Source of the DNA: JBNAGF01 sp049801055
GTDB taxonomy: Bacteria; Pseudomonadota; Alphaproteobacteria; Rhodobacterales; Rhodobacteraceae
Direction of reading: 5' to 3'
Assembly (NCBI RefSeq): GCF_049801055.1
Contig: NZ_JBNAGF010000013.1
Coordinates: forward strand, 62,001 to 126,000
Length of the DNA stretch: 64,000 bases
The notes beneath the pieces were generated by a model. It saw nothing but the letters and a program-made list of their open reading frames with translations. It did not search any database and was not told where the DNA came from. Each line of letters starts with the position of its first letter. Position 1 is the stretch's first letter. This document shows positions 51,843-59,317 of this stretch, in pieces. The translations under genes were made by a program, and so were the position numbers.

Positions 51843-52438
51843 ACCAGGTGACGTCCTGGCTGGCCACCGAAATCCTCGCGCTCAGCGAGTTTTTGACCTC
51901 GTACTGGGAAGAGATCGATGACGCGATGTTCGAGCACCTTTGGCAGACCGAGGTCGACGCTGTGCCGGAGTTCACCACCTCGAAGATCACGCTGATCTGC
52001 GGGCTTCTCCTGCCGATCTGGGACCGGCTACCTGCCGACAACATACGCATCTATCGCCTGCAAACCGAAGACGGGGAACGCGCCATCGGCCGTCTGGTCA
52101 GCCAGGAACAGCGCTCGAACGTCTACGCGCGCCTTGGGCTCGACTGCCAGATCGAGATGTCGCCGCAGGAGGAGCTCGCGGCCGTGATGGACGCCAGGAC
52201 GACCCTGAACCTCCTCGGCGGTTACCAGCTGCGCAGGTCGCTCGTCATGGGGCAGCCGAGGTGTGAGCTGATCGGCGCGTCCGGTGCGGCCCTGCCCGCA
52301 CTGAAAGCCATGGGCTGCTTCACCGAGGTTATCCAGTGGAAGACGCGGGTGTTCATCCCGGTGGACGGTACTGACGTGCTGGCGCGGGTGCTCGCCGAGC
52401 ATCCAGTTGGCGCAAGCGTCGCAGATGCTGCCGCATGA
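51698..52438 (+). CDS. Chimeric ORF: IstB N-terminus fused to strawberry-notch-like helicase C-terminus
   Basis: A 246-codon open frame. Residues 1-48 (MERSQVLDAMSQLKLYGMKA through GDLLNAEI) are the start of IstB. From about residue 49 the sequence is unrelated: ITLICGLLLPIWDRLP, IYRLQTEDGERAIGRLVS and RVFIPVDGTDVLARVLAEHP are typical of the C-terminal domain of strawberry-notch-like helicase proteins on alphaproteobacterial plasmids. The join is in frame at about 51842. Neither parent activity is expected. It overlaps the primase gene by ATGA, as the original helicase gene probably did. Confidence 0.78.
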   Translation: MERSQVLDAMSQLKLYGMKAAYDEIITTAVKRQHEPQQIVGDLLNAEIDQVTSWLATEILALSEFLTSYWEEIDDAMFEHLWQTEVDAVPEFTTSKITLICGLLLPIWDRLPADNIRIYRLQTEDGERAIGRLVSQEQRSNVYARLGLDCQIEMSPQEELAAVMDARTTLNLLGGYQLRRSLVMGQPRCELIGASGAALPALKAMGCFTEVIQWKTRVFIPVDGTDVLARVLAEHPVGASVADAAA

Positions 52439-52965
52439 ACCCGCGGCGCAGCATCGCAGACCTCTCGGCCGATCTTGCAGACCAGGCCGAGAGTTTCTGC
52501 CGCCAGTATTTCCCCGAGGGACGCAAGCAGGGCAATTATTGGCAGGTCGGTGACACATCGGGAGCAAAGGGACAGAGTCTCGCGATCCGACTGCAGGCGG
52601 AAAGCGGGCGCAAGGCCGGGTCCTGGCAAGATTTCGCGACGGGTGAATTTGGCGACTTGATCGACCTGCTGCAAGAACGGCTTGGTTCGGTGACACTCAA
52701 GGAAACGCTAAGGGAGGCCCGGTCCTTTCTCGGCGAGGCCCCCTGCCCTGCCGTAACTCGTGAAACCCAAAGGGCTGAGCGCCACGATACTGCCTCCAGC
52801 AAACGCATTGCGCGGGCGCGCAAGCTCTTTGCGGCTGGCAAGCCAGTTCTTGGCACCTTGGCCGCCACCTATCTGCAAGGGTGCGGCATCACGCGCCTCG
52901 GTCCCGCGCTCCGCTATCATCCGCGGGTCTTCCTACGTCAGGGCGAGGACGATCCTGATCTGGCA
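52435..52965 (+). pseudogene. Plasmid toprim-type primase, N-terminal fragment
   Basis: It begins MNPRRSIADLSADLADQAES, with GSWQDFATGEFGDLIDLL and TYLQGCGITRLGPALRYHPR, matching the N-terminal domain of plasmid primase/helicase proteins that normally continue into a Toprim domain. After about RYHPRVFLRQGEDDP the match stops and the frame ends at 52992. Sequence from about 52970 belongs to the DUF2493 gene in another frame. The catalytic Toprim part is absent. Confidence 0.72.
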
Positions 52966-52969
52966 ACAA

Positions 52970-53776
52970 GGTCCCCTGCCCCAGCCAGATGAGGTCGAAC
53001 TCGCCATGGCGACCCTCTTTGATACCACCATCGGCCTCCTCACCGGCAGCCAGTTGGAAGACAATCTCGAAGAGATGCTCTGGTCCCTGACCTCGATTTT
53101 CCATCGCCGGCTGACCCATATCCAGAAGCTTCTCGAGGACAACGAATTCGAGGTCCGGGAAAGCCTAGCCATCCAGGACGGCTCCGAGGTCGCCTCGGTC
53201 GAGCTCGAGCGCCTCCAGATGATCGGCCTCAAGCTCTGGGACCATCGCGACGCTTTCGAGCAGATGCGCGATCTGGCCGTGGACCACTTCTCGGCCGCCA
53301 CCGGCTCGCCCTGGCTGCCCCGCACCGGGTCCAAGGTCTCGCATCGCGGCCTGACCTCCGCCGTGGTGGACAGCCGGGCCTATCTCTCGGCCAAGCGCCG
53401 CAAAGAGACCGAGGTGCATTGCCCCGAAGGCACGCGGATCGCTTTCTCGGGCGGGGACTATCAAGCCTACGATCTGATCTGGTCCGTCCTCGACGCCACC
53501 CACGCCAAATACCCCGACATGGTGCTCCTGCACGGCGGCACACCCAAGGGCGCCGAGATGATCGCCGCTCGGTGGGCAGATACCCGCGGTGTCACCCAGG
53601 TGGTCTTCAAGCCCGACTGGAAAAGCCACGGCAAGGCCGCCCCTTTCAAGCGCAACGACAAGATGCTCGAGACCATGCCGCAGGGTCTGATCGCCACCCC
53701 CGGTTCGGGCATCACCGAGAACATCGTCGACAAAGCCCGCAAGCTCGGGATCCGTATCAAGAGGATCGGGGCCTGA
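52970..53776 (+). CDS. DUF2493 (SLOG-fold) protein, 5' end lost
   Basis: A frame encoding PLPQPDEVELAMATLFDTT and onward to RKLGIRIKRIGA. The C-terminal half has IAFSGGDYQAYDLIWSVLDA, LLHGGTPKGAEMIAARWA, VVFKPDWKSHGKAAPFKRND and PGSGITENIVDKARKLG, the nucleotide-binding SLOG-like DUF2493 domain. Family members usually have another ~40 residues before this start; those are lost at the junction with the primase fragment. ATG 53006 (MATLFD) could restart translation of a 256-residue product. Function is unknown; the family is common on rhodobacterial plasmids. Confidence 0.75.
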   Translation, partial: GPLPQPDEVELAMATLFDTTIGLLTGSQLEDNLEEMLWSLTSIFHRRLTHIQKLLEDNEFEVRESLAIQDGSEVASVELERLQMIGLKLWDHRDAFEQMRDLAVDHFSAATGSPWLPRTGSKVSHRGLTSAVVDSRAYLSAKRRKETEVHCPEGTRIAFSGGDYQAYDLIWSVLDATHAKYPDMVLLHGGTPKGAEMIAARWADTRGVTQVVFKPDWKSHGKAAPFKRNDKMLETMPQGLIATPGSGITENIVDKARKLGIRIKRIGA

Positions 53777-53897
53777 GGCCCCGTTTATCCCATGACATCA
53801 GTCGGAGCGCCTTGTGCGGTTCGCTCTATGAGTTCGCAGAGGTGCGCAGTTCTGCGGGATTTGGTCTGTCAGACTGCTGAGAGTGCGGATGAGATTT

Positions 53898-54233
53898 CTA
53901 GCTGGTCGCCGTAGCGGGCCTTCCTGATGCCTCGTGACGCTCGCGTCGTCCGGCCGTCAGTGGGATATTCGCCGAGAGGCAACCCATGTCGGCCAGGAAA
54001 CTGACCAATCCGACGCTCGTCTTGAACTTGCGAAATTTGAAGACGCTGCGGCTTGTCACAAGCATCTTCGCATCCTGACCATCCTTCGTCACCATGTGCA
54101 CGACCCAGGAGCCATACCAGCTGTTATGGCGTTTCTCGGCGGTCTGGTTGCAGATCACCTCGATGAGATAGCCATCTGAGAGCAGATCGCGCAGGCCATC
54201 CTCGATGACCACGTTCGGTGTTGCGCCGTCCAA
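53898..54233 (-). CDS. Hypothetical protein
   Basis: A 111-codon frame starting MDGATPNVVIEDGLRDLL. It looks protein-like (KRHNSWYGSWVVHMVTKDGQ, then MLVTSRSVFKFRKFKT and LVSFLADMGC) with no membrane segment or signal peptide. I do not recognise a family. The last ~12 residues (RHEASGRPATATS) look less constrained, so it may be C-terminally altered. The stretch 53777-53897 before it shows no gene. Confidence 0.5.
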   Translation of the reverse strand: MDGATPNVVIEDGLRDLLSDGYLIEVICNQTAEKRHNSWYGSWVVHMVTKDGQDAKMLVTSRSVFKFRKFKTSVGLVSFLADMGCLSANIPLTAGRRERHEASGRPATATS

Positions 54234-54827
54234 CTGCTTATCTTCTTCACTTATGCCGACACGTATCGGGATTGGAGCGGGCCGGAGCTTCTACCTGATC
54301 TTCCGAGTCGCATGCGTCGTTGCTCAGTTTCGCGATGCCGTACGGGACATCCTCGAAATTCGCAACGCGGCCAGGATTGAAGCCGTCGGGAAGAGATGCG
54401 CATGTCCTCGCCCTGGCATTTCAACTTCTCCAGCCTGTCAGATCACTTTCTGCTTGAGGTCCCTGGTTGTTCGACCGAGGAACTGAACGCGGGCCGGTGT
54501 TGCGTTGCGACGGATCGTAGTCTGTATCGAACGATCAGCCATGTCTGGCGAGGCCCCTTCGGCGTTCTTGGCGTTGGCTGTTGTCTGATCTCCCTTCGTG
54601 GCCCCCCGCACTTCTCCCGATGTCTGAGTTGCATGACATGCTGGTCGCAGCTGTCGTCCCGCCCACAAGGGTTGTCGCCGATCTTTTTCCCCTGTCCCTG
54701 CGGGCCATTCCGCGCGCACCAAAAAAACCTGCGCCTGCCCCTCTCCGCTGCGCTTCGCCTTCGGTGTGGCCAGGCCTTGGCCAGCTGCAAGGTGACCATC
54801 ATTGCAACGCAAACAAGGAGAAGAGCA
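54234..54827. other. Gene-poor stretch
   Basis: No convincing gene on either strand: the open frames here lack recognisable domains and start signals. The part before 54828 is C/T-rich and ends in the ribosome site AAGGAGAAGAGCA of the DUF736 gene. It probably contains that gene's promoter. Confidence 0.5.
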
Positions 54828-55166
54828 ATGACCACGAACTGCATCAAATTCACCAGCGCCGACATCGAAACCGCCAAGGGCACAGGCTCCATCTCGACCC
54901 TGACCTTCGACCTCGACATCACGGTCGAACCCGTCGCGAGTACGAACCCGATGGCCCCCACGCACCGCGTCCTCGGCCGCTCCCCGCGCGGCAAGCTGGT
55001 CGAGTGCGGCGGCATCTGGAAGAAGCAGAACAAGGAGACCGGCGCCGACTACTACACGCTGACCATCCGTGACCACGGCTTCAACGCCAACCTCGGCAAG
55101 GCCGCGAACCAGGACGATCTGTCCCTGCAGGCCGTCATCCCCTGGGGCCCGAAAGACGCCGCCTGA
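54828..55166 (+). CDS. DUF736 family protein
   Basis: A 112-residue protein starting MTTNCIKFTSADIETAKGTG and including HRVLGRSPRGKLVECGGIWK and DYYTLTIRDHGFNANLGKAA. This is the DUF736 family, small cytoplasmic proteins common on plasmids and conjugative regions of alphaproteobacteria. ATG 54828 is preceded by AAGGAG. The function is not established. A hairpin with a TTCG loop follows. Confidence 0.85.
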   Translation: MTTNCIKFTSADIETAKGTGSISTLTFDLDITVEPVASTNPMAPTHRVLGRSPRGKLVECGGIWKKQNKETGADYYTLTIRDHGFNANLGKAANQDDLSLQAVIPWGPKDAA

Positions 55167-55173
55167 GCCAAGG

Positions 55174-55197
55174 GCCAGACCGCTTCGGCGGTCTGGC
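55174..55197 (+). terminator. Hairpin with TTCG loop after DUF736 gene
   Basis: A perfect 10-bp stem GCCAGACCGC/GCGGTCTGGC with a TTCG tetraloop, 7 bases after the stop. No T-run follows, but the stem is very stable. Confidence 0.7.
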
Positions 55198-55215
55198 TGC
55201 ACCAGGCTCCGAGGT

Positions 55216-55233
55216 TTTTGCACGCGTGCAAAA
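55216..55233. promoter_or_regulatory. Candidate parS (centromere) palindrome, copy 1
   Basis: The perfect 18-bp palindrome TTTTGCACGCGTGCAAAA lies upstream of repA, with outer GAGGT/ACCTC arms extending the symmetry. A 16-bp perfect copy is found within repB (57514-57529). Repeated palindromes around repAB are the expected RepB (ParB) binding sites for plasmid partition. Confidence 0.65.
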
Positions 55234-55282
55234 TCACCTCGGCGGTTCAGGTTGCTGTCCGTATTTTCAATCGGTGTAGCCC

Positions 55283-55318
55283 ATATTGTGCGCCGGAAAT
55301 CCTGTAGGCGTACAATAT
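55283..55318. promoter_or_regulatory. Inverted repeat upstream of repA
   Basis: ATATTGTGCGCC (55283-55294) and GGCGTACAATAT (55307-55318) are inverted with 11 of 12 bases matching and a 12-base spacer. GTACA-ATATC-TGTAC (55310-55324) overlaps the right arm. It lies about 75 bases before repA, a likely place for RepA/RepB autoregulation. The rest of 55167-55394 shows no gene. Confidence 0.45.
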
Positions 55319-55394
55319 CTGTACATTTCCTCAAAAACCGTGCTATTTACAACTCGGAGCGATTCCGTGAGAGAGTCGAAATGAGAGCGGTGTA

Positions 55395-56750
55395 ATGGGC
55401 GGCAGTATAGAACAGTTCCTTCAAGAGCTCGAGCGGGGCCTTGGCCGGACCATGGTCTCGGTCAACAAGGAGTTGACGATGCGCGAGCGCATCAAGCGCT
55501 CTTGGTCGATGCGCCAATGTGCTCGCTTCCTGAACATTAGCCATCAGCATCTGACGAAGTTCGCTAAGGACAATGAGGATTTTCCTGCCGGCAAGCATGT
55601 AGGGCGCGAGCGTGTTTTCACCCTGACGGAGCTGATGCACATCCGGGCTTTGATGGCTGCCTCAGCAAAGCGGCCTGAGCATTTTCTTGCTTGGCGCAAA
55701 CCCGACGATCCTTTGCCCGTTATTTCGTTTGCAAGTCAGAAAGGTGGAACGGCGAAGTCGCTTAGTGCTGCGCACTTCGCTCAGTACCTGAGTCTGCACT
55801 ACGGCATGCGAGTCGGCGTCATGGACGCTGACCCCCAGAGCACGATCACGCTCTATTTTGTCGGCGGCGAAGAAATGCCAACTTTGCCAGATGACGAAAC
55901 TCCGACGATGGTTGACTTCGCGGGGCTGTTTCAGACCGACGAATCCATCCCCTACACTGACTATGATGCGGAGACGCTTGACGGGTTTTTCAAGAAAACG
56001 TCCTGGCCGGGCGTGCGGCTAGTACCTGCGCATGGCGAAACCTCAGAAGGTGAAATTCAGATCGCGAGGTTGTTGCGAGCGGGCACCCCGGAAAAGCGGT
56101 TCTACAGGTTCCTAAGAGACTCCATAGATCGTTGGAAAGAGGGGAATCCACCGGTCACCCGTCCGAATGAACTGGTGAGCAACGGTAGGGTCGACCAAAC
56201 GAAGCTTGAAAGTGCCCTCAACGAGACCTTGGACTGCATCATTATCGACTATCAGCCTGCGCTGACACTGTTCCAGCTGAACAATGTGATGGCGTCTACT
56301 TCGTTGATTATCCCGCAGACGATGAAGGGGTTCGACATTGCGACCTTGTCCACCTTTGTGACTGGTCTCCTCACTATGCTGCGCCACATTTTCGCGACGG
56401 ATCGGATCGATATGGGCGGTGCGGCACATATGCTGTTGCCCACGATCGTGCAGAGAACAAATGAGCAAGATCTCACACAGGTCGGCAACCTGCTCGAAAA
56501 CTGTCCAGATGAGGTGCTGCCGGTATTCTATCTTCGCTCTGATGCTATTTCGAACGCGTCGGACGTTTATCAATCCGTCTACGAGTACGACCCAGATACG
56601 CCAGGCAAGCGAAAAGGCATCAACAGGTTCATCGAGAATGCTGACGCTGTGAATGACGCCATCGTCTCACGCCTCTGGCCTGGTCTTGAGCGTGGCTATG
56701 CCGAGGATTGGATGCAGAACTTCTACAATTTCGAGGAGGAAGCCGAATGA
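55395..56750 (+). CDS. repA: Plasmid partition ATPase RepA (ParA family)
   Basis: A 451-residue ParA-type ATPase, longer than chromosomal ParA (~260) because of an N-terminal DNA-binding region (SMRQCARFLNISHQHLTKFA helix-turn-helix). The deviant Walker A is ISFASQKGGTAKSLSAAHF, followed by VGVMDADPQST and DCIIIDYQPALTL. It drives plasmid segregation and normally represses its own operon. It overlaps repB as ATGA. The gene order repA-repB-repC identifies the replicon type. Confidence 0.92.
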   Translation: MGGSIEQFLQELERGLGRTMVSVNKELTMRERIKRSWSMRQCARFLNISHQHLTKFAKDNEDFPAGKHVGRERVFTLTELMHIRALMAASAKRPEHFLAWRKPDDPLPVISFASQKGGTAKSLSAAHFAQYLSLHYGMRVGVMDADPQSTITLYFVGGEEMPTLPDDETPTMVDFAGLFQTDESIPYTDYDAETLDGFFKKTSWPGVRLVPAHGETSEGEIQIARLLRAGTPEKRFYRFLRDSIDRWKEGNPPVTRPNELVSNGRVDQTKLESALNETLDCIIIDYQPALTLFQLNNVMASTSLIIPQTMKGFDIATLSTFVTGLLTMLRHIFATDRIDMGGAAHMLLPTIVQRTNEQDLTQVGNLLENCPDEVLPVFYLRSDAISNASDVYQSVYEYDPDTPGKRKGINRFIENADAVNDAIVSRLWPGLERGYAEDWMQNFYNFEEEAE

Positions 56751-57790
56751 AGCGAACACTGAGCAGCTCGGTCCTCAAGAAAAAGCCCACGCGCCCAGAT
56801 GAGGATGTGTCTGCGGCTCCTGGATCTGGTGCAAGCGATCAGATTCACGAAGACGAAGCGAAACTGGTTGGTGGGGTTAAGCCAAGACTGGGCGGCTCTG
56901 GCAGTGCTTGGAAGGCCGGAGCGCTTTCAGACGCCAGCCAGATGCTTCACGTTGAGCGCGCACAGGTCGTGGAGCGCATTCTCGCGGGTCGACATGAGTT
57001 ACAGATTGATCCGTCTCAGATCGTGGACGTGATTGGATCGGACCGGCGTGAAGATTGGCGCGACCAAGAGGCATTTGAGAAGCTCAAAGAGAGTATCGAG
57101 AAGAATGGTCAAGATACGCCCATTCATGTTCGGCCAGCGGATCCTGATTGGCGACCGGATGAACGTGAGCCCGAGAACGTAGAAGGCGTGACATTCCAGT
57201 TGATCGTGGGTCGGCGACGCCATGCGATCCTTGAAGCTTTGGGATTGCCTGTCCGCGCCATTCTGGTTCCACAATCCCTTCGGGGTTCCCGTGAAGAGCA
57301 GTTCGAGATGCTATTCATGCGCTTCCGGGAGAATGAGGAACGTGAAAACCTCAGCGCTTTCGAGCGCCTGGTTTCGATAGGCGAGATGTTTGAGCGGCTA
57401 CAAGATGCCAAACCGAACGAGAAGATAACCGCAACCGAGTTCGCCAAGCGTGTGGGTGTCCATAACAGCGCGGTATCACGTGGTCGCGCTGTCTATGCCG
57501 CTAGAGCTGAGATTTTGCACGCGTGCAAAGATGTCTACGATCTCAGCCACCGTGACCTCGAAAAGGTTCTTGGTGACCTGACTGAGAAGCAGTCCAAGCC
57601 TGTAAAAAAGAAATCACAAAGCCCAAAGAAACTCACGGTACAGCGAAAGATCGGTTCGCGGAAATTGAGTGTCACAGGGCAGGGCGGGAAGCTCTCGGTC
57701 GCTGCCACGGGGTTAACATTGGACGAGGACATTCTCAGAGGTTTGAGTGATGTCATCGCTGAGTATTTGGAGAAACACGGATCGAAGTAA
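56747..57790 (+). CDS. repB: Plasmid partition protein RepB (ParB family)
   Basis: A 347-residue ParB-type protein. The nuclease-like N-domain has FEKLKESIEKNGQDTPIHVR, then LIVGRRRHAILEALG and MRFRENEERENLSAFERLVS. A helix-turn-helix follows (TATEFAKRVGVHNSAVSRGR). The C-terminus is Lys-rich before a dimerisation end. ATG 56747 overlaps the repA stop. A copy of the putative parS palindrome lies inside the gene at 57514-57529, within the codons for EILHACKD. Confidence 0.92.
   Translation: MKRTLSSSVLKKKPTRPDEDVSAAPGSGASDQIHEDEAKLVGGVKPRLGGSGSAWKAGALSDASQMLHVERAQVVERILAGRHELQIDPSQIVDVIGSDRREDWRDQEAFEKLKESIEKNGQDTPIHVRPADPDWRPDEREPENVEGVTFQLIVGRRRHAILEALGLPVRAILVPQSLRGSREEQFEMLFMRFRENEERENLSAFERLVSIGEMFERLQDAKPNEKITATEFAKRVGVHNSAVSRGRAVYAARAEILHACKDVYDLSHRDLEKVLGDLTEKQSKPVKKKSQSPKKLTVQRKIGSRKLSVTGQGGKLSVAATGLTLDEDILRGLSDVIAEYLEKHGSK
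57514..57529. promoter_or_regulatory. Candidate parS palindrome, copy 2 (inside repB)
   Basis: TTTGCACGCGTGCAAA is a perfect 16-bp palindrome and matches the core of the site at 55216-55233. Location within the coding sequence is unusual but known for some repABC plasmids. Confidence 0.6.
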
Positions 57791-57870
57791 GAGGCAGGAG
57801 CCGCGGAGACGGTGGTCTTCGATCCAAACGAGGTAAGAAACAGGAGCGGATATGCTTTGAGATAAAGGCA

Positions 57871-57895
57871 AAAGAAAAGCCCCCAAGCTGAGGGC
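57871..57895 (-). terminator. Rho-independent terminator of the ctRNA
   Basis: The hairpin at 57879-57895 has a GC-rich stem with one G-T pair, and its minus-strand product is followed by TTTTCTTT (57878-57871). Confidence 0.65.
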
Positions 57896-57923
57896 CTGAG
57901 AGCTTATCAATATTAGTTTGGTC
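57872..57923 (-). ncRNA. Countertranscribed RNA (incompatibility antisense RNA) in the repB-repC gap
   Basis: On the minus strand a promoter TTGACA (57958-57953), 17-base spacer, TATCGT (57935-57930) would start an RNA near 57923. It ends at a rho-independent terminator, stem GCCCTCA/TTGGGGGC region (57895-57879) followed by TTTTCTTT. The ~50-nt size, position and orientation match the ctRNA that limits repC expression in repABC plasmids. Confidence 0.65.
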
Positions 57924-57929
57924 GCTATC

Positions 57930-57958
57930 ACGATAGTTCTCCGGCGAATCACTGTCAA
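57930..57958 (-). promoter_or_regulatory. Promoter of the antisense ctRNA
   Basis: TTGACA and TATCGT hexamers with ideal 17-base spacing, reading away from repC toward repB. Confidence 0.6.
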
Positions 57959-58024
57959 CAGCATCGCTCCTGAGCGAACGGGATTCTTTTGCCCTCCATC
58001 AAGCAGAGGAGGCGAGAACTATCC

Positions 58025-59305
58025 ATGAAACATACAGGTTGGCGCAAGCCGACACCGGGTCTTGGCATTGCAGAGCAGCTTGCCAAAGCCGGTGAACAGG
58101 TGGCTGTACCCAAAACGCGGGCCTTCGTGGCCGTGAAGCGGGTGGGGGCCTACATTGGCCTCAAGGCCGGAGACATGATGCTCCTCGACACGCTCGGGGC
58201 CTTTACGCAGGCCCAGGACTGGGACGAGGGGCAGCGCCCGATCGTCTGGGCGTCGAACGCCTATCTGATGGAGCAGACGGGCTTCTCGCTCTCCGCACTC
58301 AAGCGGCATGCGCGGCGGCTGGCCGAAATCGGCGTGATTTCCTTCCAGGACAGCCCGAACGGCAAGCGGTGGGGCCGCAGGGACGCCGAGGGGCGCATCA
58401 TCGAAGCCTATGGCTTTGATTTGTCGCCGCTGTCGGCGCGTGTCGAGGAGTTCGAGGAGCTCCATGCCGATTTGCAGGCCGAGCGCGAGCTCTGTCAGCG
58501 CCTGAAGCGCCAGATCACGGTTGCACGCCGTATGATCCGCACTCGGATCGAGGCGGCCGTCAGCAGCGCGCTGCGCGGGCCCTGGACGCAATTCACAGGC
58601 CTTTTCGAGGAACTTCTGGACCGGCTTCCGCGCCGTCACGAAGCCTCAGAGCAGCTTGCACGGCTGCTGGGCTGGTTCAAGGAGCTTCAGGAACGCGTTG
58701 AAGCTGCCTATCTCAAAGCAACCGATGTCGTCCAACTTGTGGAAAACACACCTGAAACCAAGGAACAAGCTTCTGAGAAGACTCAAGAAATGAACCCCAG
58801 GGAGGTCATTTCTGACCCTCATATACTAATTACAAACCAACTTAATCCTGTAACTCGTAATTCCTCAGAAAATGAGGAAGTCGCGGCCGTGGTGCCCAAT
58901 GCTCGACCCGAAGATCAGGTTGATAGGGAGCTGGAAGAATGGGTTGCTGAGGTGCGTAAGAAGCGGGCGGCGCTGGATCTGCCTACTGTTATGCAAGCCT
59001 GTCCCGAATTCGCATCCTGGGCGCGCAATATGGGCGGGTTCCTAAAGGATTGGGGCGATCTGCACAGGGTTGCCGGGCAGCTCAGGCCGATGATCGGGGT
59101 GTCCGAGCATGCCTGGAACGTTGCGCAAGACCGGCTGGGCAAACAGGTGGCGACAGCGGCGTTGGCGCTTGTCTTCGAGAAGCATTGCGCGGGCGAAGTT
59201 TCGTCGCCGGGCGGCTATCTGCGCGGCATGGTCGAGAAGGCCGGGGCAGGGGAGCTGCATCTCGAGCGCAGCTTCTATGGCAGGCTCAGCGGGCAGGCGG
59301 CGTGA
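58025..59305 (+). CDS. repC: Plasmid replication initiator RepC
   Basis: A 426-residue RepC-type initiator. The N-terminal winged-helix region has IVWASNAYLMEQTGFSLSAL, KRHARRLAEIGVISFQDSPN and GKRWGRRDAEGRIIEAYGFD, with the RepC hallmark of 'xDSPNGKR' and 'FDLSPL'. The C-terminal part includes PGGYLRGMVEKAGAGELHL. ATG 58025 follows GGAGGCG. It opens the origin, which in this plasmid family lies inside repC. An AT-rich patch is present at 58808-58880. Confidence 0.9.
   Translation: MKHTGWRKPTPGLGIAEQLAKAGEQVAVPKTRAFVAVKRVGAYIGLKAGDMMLLDTLGAFTQAQDWDEGQRPIVWASNAYLMEQTGFSLSALKRHARRLAEIGVISFQDSPNGKRWGRRDAEGRIIEAYGFDLSPLSARVEEFEELHADLQAERELCQRLKRQITVARRMIRTRIEAAVSSALRGPWTQFTGLFEELLDRLPRRHEASEQLARLLGWFKELQERVEAAYLKATDVVQLVENTPETKEQASEKTQEMNPREVISDPHILITNQLNPVTRNSSENEEVAAVVPNARPEDQVDRELEEWVAEVRKKRAALDLPTVMQACPEFASWARNMGGFLKDWGDLHRVAGQLRPMIGVSEHAWNVAQDRLGKQVATAALALVFEKHCAGEVSSPGGYLRGMVEKAGAGELHLERSFYGRLSGQAA
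58808..58880. other. Candidate replication origin (AT-rich patch inside repC)
   Basis: The stretch containing CATATACTAATTACAAACC and CTTAATCCTGTAACTCGTAA is clearly AT-rich in an otherwise GC-rich gene and encodes a low-complexity linker of RepC. repABC plasmids have their oriV in such an AT-rich region of repC. This is placement by analogy. Confidence 0.45.
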
Positions 59306-59317
59306 TGGGGCAGAAAA

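Noticed and set aside
52760..52969. Upstream extension of the DUF2493 frame
   Set aside because: It overlaps the primase fragment in a different frame. Family similarity starts only at PLPQPDEVE.
54438..55334. A 298-codon minus-strand frame
   Set aside because: It is antisense to DUF736, ends in gene-poor sequence and contains no recognised motif.
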